Source: Planctomycetota bacterium (GTDB lineage Bacteria; Planctomycetota; Brocadiia; SM23-32). Taken from it: DNA of 10,717 nt. The stretch spans positions 1 to 10,717 of the forward strand of contig JAGXLK010000032.1 of assembly GCA_018334735.1 (NCBI GenBank). The letters run 5' to 3'. The position numbers and the translations under genes are program-made. This document shows positions 1 through 6,593 of this stretch, in pieces. Under the pieces are notes generated by a model. That model made no database searches. It was not told the DNA's origin and saw only the letters and a program-made list of their open reading frames with translations. Numbering within the stretch: position 1 is the stretch's first letter; every line of letters starts with the position of its first letter.

Positions 1-345
1 AATCACGTATTCTCGAGCAGCCGGATTCACCAGATACGGAGTTCAGGGGCAAACGCTGCACGGGTAGGCGGAGACGTTCAGTGGGTAAATCTTCCGGATA
101 AAGGTGATGACAGGCACCCGCCGGACGGGTGGCACTTAATAGGTCTTTGGGGAGCCGGAGGCGGCGCAAACGGTTGTTGGGGCGACCCTCCCTATGGAAG
201 TTCATTAATGGCGCCGGAATCGTCAACACTCAATATAACCTACACTGCCGGCGGAGCCCCGTTTGGCCCGAACATCTATTTCCGTGGCACTGACTCCAAC
301 GGGTACCGGATCCCAATCGCCGGATTCTACGGAGATCAGCCATAA
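1..345 (+). CDS. C-terminal part of an unrecognised protein, cut by the window edge
   Basis: Frame 1 is open from the first base to a TAA at 343-345, giving 114 codons without a start because the gene begins outside the window. The other two plus frames close early (a TAG near 64, a TAA near 100). The peptide is rich in Gly, Pro, Trp and Asn, with stretches such as GLWGAGGGANGCWGDPPYG, and it ends IAGFYGDQP. There is no membrane segment, and I recognise no family. The composition would suit the beta-rich tail of a secreted or surface protein, but that is a guess. The gene converges on the beta-helix gene with only 49 bp between the two stops and no clear terminator. An open frame of this length in DNA of roughly balanced composition is suggestive rather than conclusive. 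Confidence 0.5.
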   Translation, partial: NHVFSSSRIHQIRSSGANAARVGGDVQWVNLPDKGDDRHPPDGWHLIGLWGAGGGANGCWGDPPYGSSLMAPESSTLNITYTAGGAPFGPNIYFRGTDSNGYRIPIAGFYGDQP

Positions 346-394
346 TACGCACAGGGGGCCCCCGAGCGTTTGCAGGGCCGATCTCCAGCCATAC

Positions 395-1489
395 TCAGTC
401 GTCTTCAGGCAATGCCCTACGGCCGGGATTGTCTTTCACGACACAGGTTTCATCGTTATCGCCGGCATCCACAAGTAGCGTGTCGACTGCACCGTTGTAG
501 AGCGTATTATCCTTGATCACGGCGTCGCGAAGCCCTTTGTAGACGATGCCTCGCGCGGGGGAAAGCTGCCCTTCGCCGCTGTCATTTCGACCCGTATCCA
601 TCACATTTCCAGTTACGCTTACACCTGCGACAAAATCAAGATAGATATGGCAATTCAGCTCATCGTCGAGCGCTATTTTGGCGCCGCTCCGGTGGATAAC
701 GTTGCCGGTGATAGCAAAACCGTTGCGTGGCCCGTGTTCGCGATCGACCTGTTCGCCCCCATGCAGGTAAATGCCGGGTCCGCCGGAACGGTCGATGTAG
801 TTATCGTTTATTGAGTAATGTCCCCCGCTGCTGCTCATCACACCGCCGTGGTCGTTCCATTCGATGCGATTACCCACCATCGTAATAGCGCCGTTCCAGG
901 CGCGGCCGCGGATCCCCCAGCCTTTGTTATTATTAAAAATATTATCGTGGATCCAGCCATCCCAGCAGGAGAAATTGAGTCCATCACCCCCGTTGAATAT
1001 CATCATTGAATCGCGAACCGTGAATCCCCAGATGTGGTTGAAGTGAATCGCGTCACCAGTGAAATGGCTGATTCGACAATCACTCACGAAGACCGTATCT
1101 TCTTGCTCGTGGTCTTCGCCGTTGAGGTAGATACCACGCACACTGTCCCCCAGATTGGCACCGTTGAGCCCCAACCCGCACACCCGAGCTCCATACGAAC
1201 CGGTCAAATCGACGAGGCAATCGCTCGTTTCATCATTGAGAACTAATTCCGTGCCGCCAAAATCATGGTAACTCCAGGTCGGCTCTGCGAAAAGACCAAC
1301 ATAGGACGGAACCCTTAAGGTAGAAACCGCGTATTGTCCTGCGGGAAACCACACTCCGCCACCGCCCGCGTCGGATGCTTCATCGATGGCCAACTGGATG
1401 GCAGCGGTATCGTCTTTTTTTCCATCACCTCTTGCGCCGAAAACCTTCACAGAAAATGAGGGCTCACCTGTATTGATTTTTTGATTCAT
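395..1489 (-). CDS. Pectate-lyase-superfamily right-handed beta-helix protein
   Basis: This 364-residue protein opens with the classical Pectate_lyase_3 / GH28-related signature near residues 16-35 (VFGARGDGKKDDTAAIQLAI), followed by GGGGVWFPAGQY. Residues from about 95 to 355 are short Asn/Gly-rich rungs (for example GNRIEWND, DNYIDRSGGPGIYLHGG, GNVMDTGRND, DNTLYNG), as expected for a parallel beta-helix. Family members bind or cleave polysaccharides (pectin, polygalacturonate or other acidic glycans); substrate and activity here are unknown. The frame extends upstream to a TTG at 1507, but the ATG at 1489 is preferred because GAGG lies six bases before it. No signal peptide is visible from either start, so the protein would be cytoplasmic unless it is exported by another route. 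It is the last gene of the minus-strand series, 78 bp after the amidase. Confidence 0.88.
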   Translation of the reverse strand: MNQKINTGEPSFSVKVFGARGDGKKDDTAAIQLAIDEASDAGGGGVWFPAGQYAVSTLRVPSYVGLFAEPTWSYHDFGGTELVLNDETSDCLVDLTGSYGARVCGLGLNGANLGDSVRGIYLNGEDHEQEDTVFVSDCRISHFTGDAIHFNHIWGFTVRDSMMIFNGGDGLNFSCWDGWIHDNIFNNNKGWGIRGRAWNGAITMVGNRIEWNDHGGVMSSSGGHYSINDNYIDRSGGPGIYLHGGEQVDREHGPRNGFAITGNVIHRSGAKIALDDELNCHIYLDFVAGVSVTGNVMDTGRNDSGEGQLSPARGIVYKGLRDAVIKDNTLYNGAVDTLLVDAGDNDETCVVKDNPGRRALPEDD

Positions 1490-1567
1490 TTCCAACCTCA
1501 CTCGCAAATCACTCGGCCATGCTCTCGTGGGTCGACAACATCCTACAAGACTTCGACGCAGGCCACT

Positions 1568-2455
1568 TTACGGGCAGAAAAACTTTTCAATACCCGTAAC
1601 GATACATTCTGCCAGACGTTTCTGAGTTTCATGGCTCCGCAGCATTTTCGCTTCTCTCTTATTCGACAGAAAACCCATCTCAACAAGTATGGCCGGGCAT
1701 TCGGTCCGCACCAGAACACGGTAATCCGCTTCACGGACGCCCCGGCTTGCGATACCGCTGGCCCTCAGTCCTTTTGCAACAGCTTTCGCAGCAGAGCGAG
1801 CTTTCGATGAGGCAGCACGGCATACGTAGAGCGTATAGCCGCGGGGACTTGAATGGTGATACGAATCGGCGTGGATGCTCACAAATAGATCGGCTTTTTT
1901 CTTATTGGCGATCTCGGCCCGTCTGTCCAATTCAATGAATGCATCAGACTTGCGCGTCATTATTACCGTAAAACCGCTCCGTTTCAGCAACTCTTCCACT
2001 CTTTTGGAAACGGACAGGTTGATGTCTTTCTCCTGGAGCCCGATGGGGCTGATCGCACCCGGATCTTTACCGCCATGTCCCGGGTCCAGGACAATCGTTA
2101 TGCCCCTGTATTGCTTTTGACCCGGAAGGGCCGGGAACCTGAATTGCTCTTGCTCCACATGTCTATCCGACCCGAGAGGAAAAGGGATTAGAAGCGTCTC
2201 CCCCACTTCCAGATCCTGGGGGGAACAATCATTAATCCGCAGAATCTCTCGCCAGGAAACTTCCAGACGCCGGGCAATCGAACGGAGCGTATCATCCTTT
2301 TTGACATAATAGATCTCGTAACGATATCTGCTAATATCGGGGCGTGCCTCCCCCCAGCCGGATCCTTGATCGGGGGGCGATGTCTGTTGAGAAGCACAGC
2401 CGAATGCGAAGAGTGTAAAAAGGACGACAGGAAAAATCAGGATTCGCAATCGCAT
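1568..2455 (-). CDS. LysM-containing N-acetylmuramoyl-L-alanine amidase, lipoprotein
   Basis: This is a cell-wall hydrolase that cleaves the amide bond between N-acetylmuramic acid and the stem peptide of peptidoglycan. Its 295 residues read as three parts. Residues 1-20 are a signal peptide with a lipobox ending FAFGC, with Cys20 the predicted lipidated residue. Residues 46-92 are a LysM peptidoglycan-binding domain (DDTLRSIARRLEVSWREILRIN). Residues 118-293 are an Amidase_3 domain. The expected zinc ligands are His127 (DPGHGGKDPGA), Glu142 (LQEKDINLS) and His195 (VSIHADS); the catalytic Glu is Glu259 (ILVEMGFLSN). All are present, so the enzyme should be active. The frame extends to an ATG at 2536 inside the preceding gene, but the start at 2455 has GAGG five bases upstream and leaves the signal peptide at the N-terminus. 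It follows the homocysteine methyltransferase gene by 20 bp. Confidence 0.95.
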   Translation of the reverse strand: MRLRILIFPVVLFTLFAFGCASQQTSPPDQGSGWGEARPDISRYRYEIYYVKKDDTLRSIARRLEVSWREILRINDCSPQDLEVGETLLIPFPLGSDRHVEQEQFRFPALPGQKQYRGITIVLDPGHGGKDPGAISPIGLQEKDINLSVSKRVEELLKRSGFTVIMTRKSDAFIELDRRAEIANKKKADLFVSIHADSYHHSSPRGYTLYVCRAASSKARSAAKAVAKGLRASGIASRGVREADYRVLVRTECPAILVEMGFLSNKREAKMLRSHETQKRLAECIVTGIEKFFCP

Positions 2456-2475
2456 TACCACCTCAATGAATGAGC

Positions 2476-3354
2476 TTATGAATTCCGTAGCTTTTTGCCA
2501 ATTTCCCGGATATGATCCGGGGTTGTTCCACAACATCCCCCAACAAAATTTACGCTGGCCTCGAGCAAATCGGGCACAAAATCAGCAAACTCTTCCGGCC
2601 CGAGCGGGAACACCGTTTCCCCGTCGGGCCCGGTTTCCGGCGCCCCAGCATTTGGTTTTATCCAGACCGGCAGGTCGGCCAGTTCGCGGTATCGACGGGC
2701 GATTTTTACGTAGATTCCCGGCCCGATTCCGCAGTTGGCACCAATCGCATCCGCTCCGTTTTCTTTCGCCATTTCCACCAGCTGTTCCGGGGAATTCCCC
2801 ATCATGGTCTTCATCCCATCTTCGCCAGCCGTATAACTCATGGAGGCCACCACCGGGAGATCGCAACATTCTTTTACAGTTTGAAGGGCAAGTTCCAATT
2901 CTTCAAGTTCGTTGAACGTCTCCAACACGATCGCATCGGGCTCAGCCTCGCAAATAGCTTTTGCGCTATCTTCAAAAGCGGACCTGAAATCTTCGCGACT
3001 GATCTCCTCCATCATGACGATCTTACCGGTCGGCCCGATTGAAGCGAACACCCTGGCGTCTGTCCCTGCGGCTTTCTGGCTGATCTCGACGCCTTTTCTG
3101 GCAATTTCTTCCACTTTATCAGAAGCGTTATGGCGTTCGAGCGCGTAACGGTTTGCACCAAACGTATTTGTCAGGATAATGTCGCTCCCCGCCTCCACAT
3201 AACTCCTGGCTAACTCTTCAATGATTTCCGGTTGCTGGAGATTCCACAGATCAGGTGGCATACCCGATGGCAAACCTTTGCGTTCCAGCTGTGTGCCCCA
3301 TGCGCCGTCAATCAGTCGAGTTTGGCGAGCGTATTCGTGCAGATTAATTGCCAT
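2476..3354 (-). CDS. Homocysteine S-methyltransferase family protein (stand-alone zinc domain)
   Basis: The 292 residues match a single homocysteine S-methyltransferase domain, the size of MmuM or BHMT-like enzymes and of the first module of MetH. Family members transfer a methyl group from a donor (S-methylmethionine, betaine, or methylcobalamin in MetH) to homocysteine, giving methionine. Visible marks are LIDGAWGTQLERKG (14-27), DIILTNTFGANRYAL (58-72), SIGPTG (105-110), DAIVLETF (140-147), GANCGIGP (205-212), PNAGAP (234-239) and GGCCGTTPDHI (272-282). The three zinc-binding cysteines are therefore Cys208, Cys274 and Cys275. No cobalamin, pterin or SAM-activation module is attached, so the methyl donor cannot be read from the sequence. 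The ATG has a GAGGAG-type ribosome site about nine bases upstream. The preceding gene is the radical SAM protein, 54 bp away. Confidence 0.92.
   Translation of the reverse strand: MAINLHEYARQTRLIDGAWGTQLERKGLPSGMPPDLWNLQQPEIIEELARSYVEAGSDIILTNTFGANRYALERHNASDKVEEIARKGVEISQKAAGTDARVFASIGPTGKIVMMEEISREDFRSAFEDSAKAICEAEPDAIVLETFNELEELELALQTVKECCDLPVVASMSYTAGEDGMKTMMGNSPEQLVEMAKENGADAIGANCGIGPGIYVKIARRYRELADLPVWIKPNAGAPETGPDGETVFPLGPEEFADFVPDLLEASVNFVGGCCGTTPDHIREIGKKLRNS
2505..2521. repeat. Near-perfect palindrome inside the end of the homocysteine methyltransferase gene
   Basis: Seven-base arms CCCGGAT (2505-2511) and ATCCGGG (2515-2521) surround three bases. The site encodes part of the C-terminal TPDHIREI segment, about 30 bases before the stop and 50 bases before the amidase start. 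It can form a stable stem in the message or be a protein site; chance from codon use is equally possible. Confidence 0.3.
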
Positions 3355-3408
3355 GGCAGGTTTCTCCTCGTTGCGGCATTTTCGAACCGCGCGACGTCAA
3401 TTCACATC

Positions 3409-4359
3409 TCAGGGTTGGGAACGACGGCTCAAAGCCCTCATAAAGTACTTATTACCGTCGTACTCTGCGACTTTCAGCTCTTCTTTGTTTATAAGGTTCT
3501 CCACATCCATCCAGGTAGCTTCCGCCCGCCCAAGAAATTCTTCCACAGCCTCCTCCCGCATCGGGTGCACGGCCGTGATGCTGAGCAGATCCTCACGAAC
3601 GTCGCCCGTAAATGCAAAGGCATTGCCTTCATAGCCAATCAGATATTCGACATCATCTACCAGGCTGTTGACGATCTGATAGTAACGGTTAATAACCTCT
3701 TCGCGCGGCGGATGCACGCGGTCGTCGGCGGGTGGCCTGGTTGGGATCGAAATGTATGCTGTTCCCAAATCGAGGGTTGAAAGGAATTCGCCCACCTTCT
3801 CCGCACCTGCTACCGAATCGTTAATACCTTCGACCAGCATTGTTTCAGACGCCAGTTCGCCCTTAAAAATCTCTGAAAAAGCGGTGATCCCTTCCAGAAT
3901 TTTGTCCAATTCTAGGCTGCGCGCCGGGTGGTTGACACGCCGCCATGTTTTTTCATCCACTGAATCGACTTTTACCGAGACCCAGTCTGCTTCCAGGAGG
4001 CGTTTCCGTACCTCTTCACGCCACAACAAAGAGGCATTTGTGATCACAGCTCTTTTTATGCCAATCGGTTCCAGAGCACGAATCTCCTCCCCCAGATTTG
4101 AGTCCAGTGTCGGTTCCCCATCGGGGACAAACGAGAGATAGTCGATTGGCTCGCCGGCATCTCTCGCTTTCGCCACTTTTTCTTTTACATTCTGGACAAG
4201 TTCTTCGGGTTCGTAAAACGGTCGCGGTTCCACCTCAATATTCAGTGTTCGGCCCACCTGACAGTAGGCGCAGGAGTAGGTGCAAATTTTGGGAGGAATG
4301 TTATTGATACCCATACTTTTCCCGAGTCTTCGCGATGGCACAGGGCCGTAAGTAATCAT
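3409..4359 (-). CDS. Radical SAM protein, COG0731 (wyosine-synthase-like) family
   Basis: The protein has 316 residues and starts with the family hallmark YGPVPSRRLGKSMGIN (4-19), followed by the radical SAM cluster motif CTYSCAYC (Cys26, Cys30, Cys33), which binds a 4Fe-4S cluster and S-adenosylmethionine. PDGEPTLD (79-86) matches the SAM-contacting GEPTL segment. The core is followed near 203 by ISIPTRPP and then by a C-terminal part (about 255-310) that resembles the small helical or winged-helix tail of this family. Related archaeal TYW1 enzymes act on tRNA, but this bacterial branch has no settled function. The start is supported by GGAG seven bases upstream. It lies 38 bp after the half-permease gene, so it may be co-transcribed with the transport module, but nothing in its sequence says what it modifies. 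Confidence 0.9.
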   Translation of the reverse strand: MITYGPVPSRRLGKSMGINNIPPKICTYSCAYCQVGRTLNIEVEPRPFYEPEELVQNVKEKVAKARDAGEPIDYLSFVPDGEPTLDSNLGEEIRALEPIGIKRAVITNASLLWREEVRKRLLEADWVSVKVDSVDEKTWRRVNHPARSLELDKILEGITAFSEIFKGELASETMLVEGINDSVAGAEKVGEFLSTLDLGTAYISIPTRPPADDRVHPPREEVINRYYQIVNSLVDDVEYLIGYEGNAFAFTGDVREDLLSITAVHPMREEAVEEFLGRAEATWMDVENLINKEELKVAEYDGNKYFMRALSRRSQP

Positions 4360-4397
4360 TGTTAGTCTCCATGGGATTTAAAATGGTAAACTTATTT

Positions 4398-4943
4398 TTA
4401 TTTCGCCGGTTTTCCGGCCAAAATATTGACGACACAAGCAGTGACAAGTGAAGCCAGTATCATGGCACCGCTGATGACCCCTGTGAACACCCAGCCAAAA
4501 TACGCCGCCATCATCGGCATGAGCGGTATCTTCACGGCGCGGCATCCAAGAAAATTCGCCAGGTGGAAGTTAGAAACGCCTTTTTCATGCAGTTCCTTCA
4601 ACAATGGGTACCAGGCGTAGATTGACCCCATTGATAGGATTCCGGCAAAACTTGATAAGAAAGAACCTCTGACTTTTGTTCCTTTGCCCAGCGTTTTTTT
4701 CAGAAGCGCAGGTTTGACAAATAAATTCAGCACAACCATTACGCCGAGAGCAATGAGGAGAGCCGGGGCTATCTGAAGCAAAACATGCCCGCTCTTTGCC
4801 AGGGCAGAAACAGCCTTCTCCCAATCTTTTACAGCAACCAGAGCATAAGCTATCGCAACAGCGAGGGGGAACAGCATCCGACGCGTGAAACGTTTCTTGA
4901 CGGATCTTTGCCTGGCGTCATCCTGTGAATTTCCGTTGTTCAT
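4398..4943 (-). CDS. Half-size permease, C-terminal-type partner (ArsP_1/DUF318-like)
   Basis: The 181-residue membrane protein has a charged N-terminus (1-22) and hydrophobic segments near 23-39, 52-76, 95-112, 140-152 and 154-177. Conserved-looking polar patches are SMGSIYAWYPLLKELHEKG (104-122) and NFLGCRAVKIPLMPMM (130-145). I recall these as hallmarks of the short permeases that occur in adjacent pairs in many anaerobes and methanogens and are related to the ArsP/YraQ permease family. The ATG at 4943 overlaps the TGA of the partner in an ATGA arrangement, with a G-rich ribosome site before it. The upstream ATG at 4976 lies deep in the partner and is less likely. The overlap implies coupled translation and a two-subunit transporter. 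The substrate is unknown; metal or metalloid efflux is inferred from the neighbours. A short GC hairpin overlaps the 3' end. Confidence 0.85.
   Translation of the reverse strand: MNNGNSQDDARQRSVKKRFTRRMLFPLAVAIAYALVAVKDWEKAVSALAKSGHVLLQIAPALLIALGVMVVLNLFVKPALLKKTLGKGTKVRGSFLSSFAGILSMGSIYAWYPLLKELHEKGVSNFHLANFLGCRAVKIPLMPMMAAYFGWVFTGVISGAMILASLVTACVVNILAGKPAK
4405..4418 (-). other. Short GC-rich hairpin at the end of the half-permease gene
   Basis: GCCGG and CCGGC flank a four-base loop (AAAA in the minus-strand RNA), ending a few bases before the TAA at 4398-4400. The following RNA is A-rich rather than U-rich, so it is not a typical intrinsic terminator. It may protect the 3' end of an upstream message or partly limit read-through into the radical SAM gene. 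Confidence 0.25.
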
Positions 4944-5434
4944 GAAATCACCCCCACAAGCCAGGCGGTAACACATGCAACGGGGATTGAGACGACAAAA
5001 GCAGCCAGAGCTCTCACAAGCCCGAATCTGAATCCCAGAGCCGCTATTTCCGCAGGCAGCTGCACGAGTCCGACTGTTACCCAGGTGAGAATGAATGCGG
5101 TCACTCCGATAAGACTCACACTCACATCGAGAAGGCCTTTCCCGATGACATAGCTATTGACGGGATTTCCGGCCAGCACACTGCCAAAAGCTCCGCCATA
5201 AAGAGCATCGAGCAGCGGACGGCCACTGAAAACCGAAGAAAGCCATTCTCTGGATACGAACGTCTGGAAAAGTCCCACCAGGAGGATAACTCCCAGAAGA
5301 ACAGGGAGAATCATCGTTATCTGTCGGACCGCCTTCTGGATTGCCCCACGGAATGATGTCCTGTTGCGACCATCCGAGGACCCTTTCGCGGCCGGGCTTT
5401 CTCCCTGCGCGGGGGGATTATCGTTGTCTCCCAA
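4940..5434 (-). CDS. Half-size permease, N-terminal-type partner (ArsP_1/DUF318-like)
   Basis: This 164-residue protein begins with a polar, Gly/Ser/Asn-rich tail of about 38 residues and then has membrane segments near 40-60, 78-88, 104-123 and 140-162. Its key patches are AGNPVNSYVIGKGLL (88-102) and FILTWVTVGLVQLPAEIAALG (114-134), typical of the first member of paired short permeases. The start is a TTG at 5434 with GAAAGG about eight bases upstream. The next in-frame ATG would remove 40 residues and begin inside the first membrane segment, so TTG is preferred. Its stop overlaps the start of the second half by four bases. Together the halves match the length of one full permease of the ArsP type, whose characterised members export trivalent organoarsenicals. 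Whether this pair does so is not shown by the sequence. Confidence 0.85.
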   Translation of the reverse strand: MGDNDNPPAQGESPAAKGSSDGRNRTSFRGAIQKAVRQITMILPVLLGVILLVGLFQTFVSREWLSSVFSGRPLLDALYGGAFGSVLAGNPVNSYVIGKGLLDVSVSLIGVTAFILTWVTVGLVQLPAEIAALGFRFGLVRALAAFVVSIPVACVTAWLVGVIS

Positions 5435-5495
5435 AATCGTAACCTTTCAAATGTCGGCAACTCTTAAAACGGCAACGTAACGAAAGGATACCTTA

Positions 5496-6527
5496 TCAGA
5501 AACCGAGGGCCAAAATCATGGCCCCTACAGTCAGTCCGACCAGGAAATTGATTGCTTTGATGACGATGAACTGGTGACGCGAGTGGGCCAGCACCGGCAA
5601 CATACCGTGTCCGTCCTGAACGATGGAACTTGCCAGAAGGATGCTCAGTGGAATATTTCCATCCGCATAAAGCGTAACGAGCACCAGATGCGGCCCTGAT
5701 TCTGGAATCAGCCCGACAAGGCACGCAATGACCAAGACCGCCCAGCTGCCCTGTTGAATCGCCTGTTCCAGGTGCAAATGCTCTGTAATAACATACATCA
5801 CAATCAAAGCCCCGAACGTCCACAAAAATATCCTGGGCACATGTTTCCGGGCCACATGTTCCCAGAGATGTTCATCCAAAAAGTGGTCGGGCACCGTCGA
5901 AACAATAAAAAGGGCAATCAAGGAGACCAGAAGGATCGTAACCCTGATCCAGTTCCAGACCTCCGGGCCGACCCATCCAAGAGTCACCGCAAGGACAAAA
6001 ATACCCAGGACTGTGGCCAAAATTCCTCTGGGTGCGGAGCATTCCCGCCACTGGTCAAAAATCTTCCCGCGTGGGAAACAGTGGCAAACGGATGGCTCGT
6101 GAATGTCCATGGCGCCAACCACCCTTTTCCGGCTGCTCTCCTCGCTTCCCCTTACAAAATCCGTTAAAGCGCCAGCGACAAGCGCAATCACAAAAAGAAT
6201 CGCGAATAGAAGCATGGCCTGCCGAGGTATCAGCGCCAACATCACGAACGCCTCATCGCCGCTCGTTGCAATCATAGCGGTCACAACAGCACCAAGAGTG
6301 AGAACGCCGTGGGAATACATGGCCACCACGACAAACGCCCCCAGACACCCGGGGGTTGCTCCAAGCAAACCAGCCAGAAAATATTGACCCCATTTCTGCC
6401 GGGTCAACTTACGCTGCCACTCTCCCTGAGTGAGGACATTCAGGTATTCCACCACCAGCATCATCACAAACACGAAACTGGTAATCATCAGGGCGTGACC
6501 AAGGATGCCGAAAATTTCAGGTAACAT
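5496..6527 (-). CDS. Putative ten-TM heavy-metal / arsenic exporter (ArsP_2 type)
   Basis: The 343 residues form about ten hydrophobic segments (roughly 9-30, 48-70, 76-100, 103-122, 168-186, 193-211, 232-249, 261-275, 280-300, 322-342). The protein is internally duplicated: GATPGCLGAF (56-65) corresponds to GLIPESGPHL (272-281), and ATSGDEAFVML (87-97) to the QDGHGMLPVL region (304-313). This layout matches the family of putative heavy-metal exporters also named arsenic efflux or manganese transporter. The central hydrophilic loop (124-165) holds His143, Cys148, His149, Cys150 and Cys163, a plausible metal-binding site. The ATG is preceded by GGAG at seven bases. The gene sits between the PDO-type oxidoreductase (66 bp upstream) and the half-permease pair (61 bp downstream), giving three transport proteins in a row. 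Substrate and direction of transport remain inferred. Confidence 0.9.
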   Translation of the reverse strand: MLPEIFGILGHALMITSFVFVMMLVVEYLNVLTQGEWQRKLTRQKWGQYFLAGLLGATPGCLGAFVVVAMYSHGVLTLGAVVTAMIATSGDEAFVMLALIPRQAMLLFAILFVIALVAGALTDFVRGSEESSRKRVVGAMDIHEPSVCHCFPRGKIFDQWRECSAPRGILATVLGIFVLAVTLGWVGPEVWNWIRVTILLVSLIALFIVSTVPDHFLDEHLWEHVARKHVPRIFLWTFGALIVMYVITEHLHLEQAIQQGSWAVLVIACLVGLIPESGPHLVLVTLYADGNIPLSILLASSIVQDGHGMLPVLAHSRHQFIVIKAINFLVGLTVGAMILALGF

Positions 6528-6540
6528 CGGTCATCTCCCC

Positions 6541-6570
6541 GGGAAAAAGGACGAATACGCCCCTTCTCCC
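6541..6570 (-). promoter_or_regulatory. RNA hairpin abutting the ribosome site of the ArsP_2-type exporter gene
   Basis: In the minus-strand transcript, GGGAGAAGGG (from 6570 down to 6561) can pair with CCTTTTTCCC (6550-6541) to make a ten-pair stem with two G-U pairs and a ten-base loop. The stem is complete only in RNA from the minus strand, because the two G-U pairs become mismatches on the other strand. It ends directly next to GGGGAG, the probable ribosome site (6535-6540), so it could influence translation of the exporter. No T-run follows. Confidence 0.3.
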
Positions 6571-6593
6571 GCTGAATCACATGGAACGTCGTA

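Noticed and set aside
354..363. GGGGGCCCCC between the two convergent genes as a terminator.
   Set aside because: The arms touch with no loop, and no T-run follows on either strand.
2456..2536. Longer amidase start at the ATG at 2536.
   Set aside because: It would overlap the homocysteine methyltransferase gene by 61 bp and bury the signal peptide; the ATG at 2455 has a good ribosome site.
2466..3042. Long plus-strand open frames opposite the homocysteine methyltransferase gene.
   Set aside because: They are mirror frames of a well-supported gene, with no recognisable domain and no ribosome site.
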